NCBI GenBank assembly: GCA_003615045.1
Contig: ML014126.1
Location: 62,001 to 126,000, forward strand
Length of the DNA: 64,000 bases
Origin: Caulochytrium protostelioides
Lineage: Eukaryota; Chytridiomycota; Caulochytriomycetes; Caulochytriales; Caulochytriaceae
Direction: 5' to 3'
The notes beneath the pieces are model-generated. The model made no database searches. It was given only the letters and a program-made list of their open reading frames with translations, and had not been told where the DNA came from. This document shows, piece by piece, positions 62,521 through 64,000 of this stretch. The number at the start of each line of letters is the position of its first letter. The first letter of the stretch is position 1. Position numbers and translations under genes: made by a program.

Positions 62521-63399
62521 GTTACATCGCCTGAGATCGCCAGTCCACGGACCGACGGGTCGTGCGATACGCGATTTTTGAGCGCCGTCTAGGACGTTGT
62601 CATCGATTGTCGCGATTGTGTATTGACGGTGGCCCTTGTTCGTGGGGCCCCGCTCAAGCATCCGCATCCGCATCCGCATCCGCTCCGCCGACAGCGCCCC
62701 CCGACACCCTCGCTGCCCAACTCCGCTTCCCAAAGCCTCGCAACAAAGTGATGGGACGCGCGCCAATCGTACGCCGAGACCATGGCAGATAACCATCGTC
62801 ATGACAACCGTATGATCCTTGGTGCTCGCATGATGCACGTATGCAAGATGCCGTGTCCCATGTCTCAGAACGAATGAAAGCAGGCGATGGACTATGAAGG
62901 TGCTATGACAATAGACGATAGACAGTATGCCAAGCCGTGACGCGGCACATGGCATGGCGCTGTGCCATTGGCCCGGCGACATCGAGCGCCACGCGCCCGT
63001 CGTCGTAGCGCCACGGCTGCCGCCACACCGCCTCAAGGCGCTTCGTGGCTCCGTGCCCTTCGGGCTGAACGGGCGCCTTCATGGGGCGGGGGTCCTCAAC
63101 CTGGAACCGATGGGGCTGACGATGTGGCGCGGAACGCGGCAGGGCGCTGACAACATGTACGCGGCAACCTCCTCGCTCGTCTCGCGAGAGCGACTTCCGA
63201 CGGTACTCCCGACCAAGATCGTCAATCAGACGTCGACTGGTGCACCATATATTCGATATGATAACTGGCCGCGGTCTTCGGCGGCTGCGTTATGGTATAC
63301 CGCTGCCATGGCGGGGCAGAGTCGGAGTTGGGAGAGTATGGCGAGACCTTGTCTGAAAGATCGTGAATTTTAATATCTGGTCAGCGCCTATAGCGACGC

Positions 63400-63425
63400 C
63401 TCTATCGACAGAGGGGTCGATAGAG
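63400..63425. repeat. 10-bp perfect inverted repeat, 6-base loop
   Basis: CTCTATCGAC and GTCGATAGAG arms, loop AGAGGG, about 150 bases upstream of the last start codon. A possible regulatory dyad or RNA hairpin in the leader. Confidence 0.75.
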
Positions 63426-63576
63426 ACGAGAATCTATATTCTGGACTATCTTCCTTGCACATTGTGGAGTCGTTTTTGTTTTTGATCGACCCGGCCTCAT
63501 CCGCCGAGAACTCTGTATCAGCTTCAACCGCTCTCGCCGTCACCCGTCGCGTCACCCGATCCCATCAGCGCTCACG

Positions 63577-64000
63577 ATGGCCAAATACATCGGCTCCGCG
63601 GTCGCCAAGGTGGCGCTTCAAGCGATACCGAGCAGCCAGAAGGACGCGCTGGCGTCGGCGATCGCGCCGAAGCAAACGGTGACCGCTCACGATCCCGTCA
63701 ACCCGGCCTTCACGGTGCACCTGGCGCCTGCGCCGGCGCCCTCCCGTGGGCTGACCACGTGGTTCGCACGCGACCAGCCGAACCAGCCGCTGCAGGGTCT
63801 CGCACTCTCGGAGCATGACGCCCGCATTCTGCGCCGCGTCCAGCTGCTCGTCCAGAAGGGCGGGCCGGGCGCCGGCGCCATCACGTGCTACATCGTGTTC
63901 CGTGTCGCGTGCGAGGTCGGGCTCCCTGACACCGTCCAGGCGCAGATGCTGGCGAACATCGCCGTCGTCGGGTCCGCGACGTTCGTGCCCATCGCTGGCA
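63577..64000 (+). CDS. Partial gene, probable DUF4112-like membrane protein (cut by window end)
   Basis: The frame is open from the ATG at 63577 to the last base, 141 codons so far. The sequence ends in CYIVFRVACEVGLPDTVQAQMLANIAVVGSATFVPIAG, which matches the second half of the DUF4112 helix pair (hydrophobic YIV..A...GLP..V...ML.NI). An upstream helix with DARILRRVQLLVQK precedes it. DUF4112 proteins are small membrane proteins of unknown function. The extended N terminus and the truncated view make the family call tentative. The rest of the gene lies beyond the window. Confidence 0.5.
   Translation, partial: MAKYIGSAVAKVALQAIPSSQKDALASAIAPKQTVTAHDPVNPAFTVHLAPAPAPSRGLTTWFARDQPNQPLQGLALSEHDARILRRVQLLVQKGGPGAGAITCYIVFRVACEVGLPDTVQAQMLANIAVVGSATFVPIAG

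Larger units (their letters stand above)
62092..63576. other. Intergenic region between PRM1 and the terminal gene
   Basis: Divergent promoter region. It holds two perfect hairpins (62499 and 63400). Open frames have no conserved segments. AT content rises toward 63250-63480. Confidence 0.5.

Overview
This window is nuclear DNA of a GC-rich eukaryote, most likely an early-diverging zoosporic fungus (chytrid or blastocladiomycete type; Caulochytrium would fit, but the sequence cannot prove a genus). There are about 22 protein genes on both strands, most of them intronless. Five have or need short GT-AG introns. There are no operons, ribosome binding sites or CRISPR arrays, and I could not support any tRNA or rRNA gene. 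PRM1 and a fungal-type RRP15 point to fungi. LRRC23 (a radial-spoke protein of motile flagella), a WNK kinase and a ZZZ3-like protein are kept in flagellated lineages and are unusual or absent in Dikarya.

Layout. 0.4-9.4 kb: WNK kinase with a C-terminal SAM domain, PIG-P (GPI anchor synthesis) and a Pumilio protein with eight PUF repeats. 9.4-12.2 kb: repeat-rich sequence without a recognisable gene. 12.2-22.1 kb: mitochondrial ribosome recycling factor, RuvB-like 2, AP-1 sigma adaptin, a CHY zinc-finger protein, RRP15 and NADH-cytochrome b5 reductase. 22.7-32.1 kb: the CAF1/POP2 deadenylase, a mitoribosomal protein (probable mS26) and two divergent stomatin-like (SPFH) proteins. 33-43.2 kb: LRRC23, ZZZ3-like SANT/ZZ protein, a sedoheptulose-bisphosphatase-like histidine phosphatase and a 1544-residue TPR membrane protein. 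45.6-53.5 kb: a 1964-residue acidic protein with CxxC motifs and argininosuccinate synthase. 55-64 kb: an ELMO-domain protein, a retropepsin-like transposon remnant, a very long PRM1 and the start of a probable DUF4112 gene cut by the window end.

Themes. Several products act in mitochondria or carry presequence-like N termini (RRF, mS26, both SPFH proteins, probably the b5 reductase). Pumilio and CAF1 belong to one mRNA-decay pathway. RuvBL2 and ZZZ3 belong to chromatin complexes. Many proteins have conserved cores set in long Ala/Pro/Gln/Ser-rich disordered segments, so GC-driven low-complexity expansion is a hallmark of the genome. The intergenic stretches are long, carry short microsatellites and several perfect 9-10 bp hairpins, and mostly show no supportable gene.
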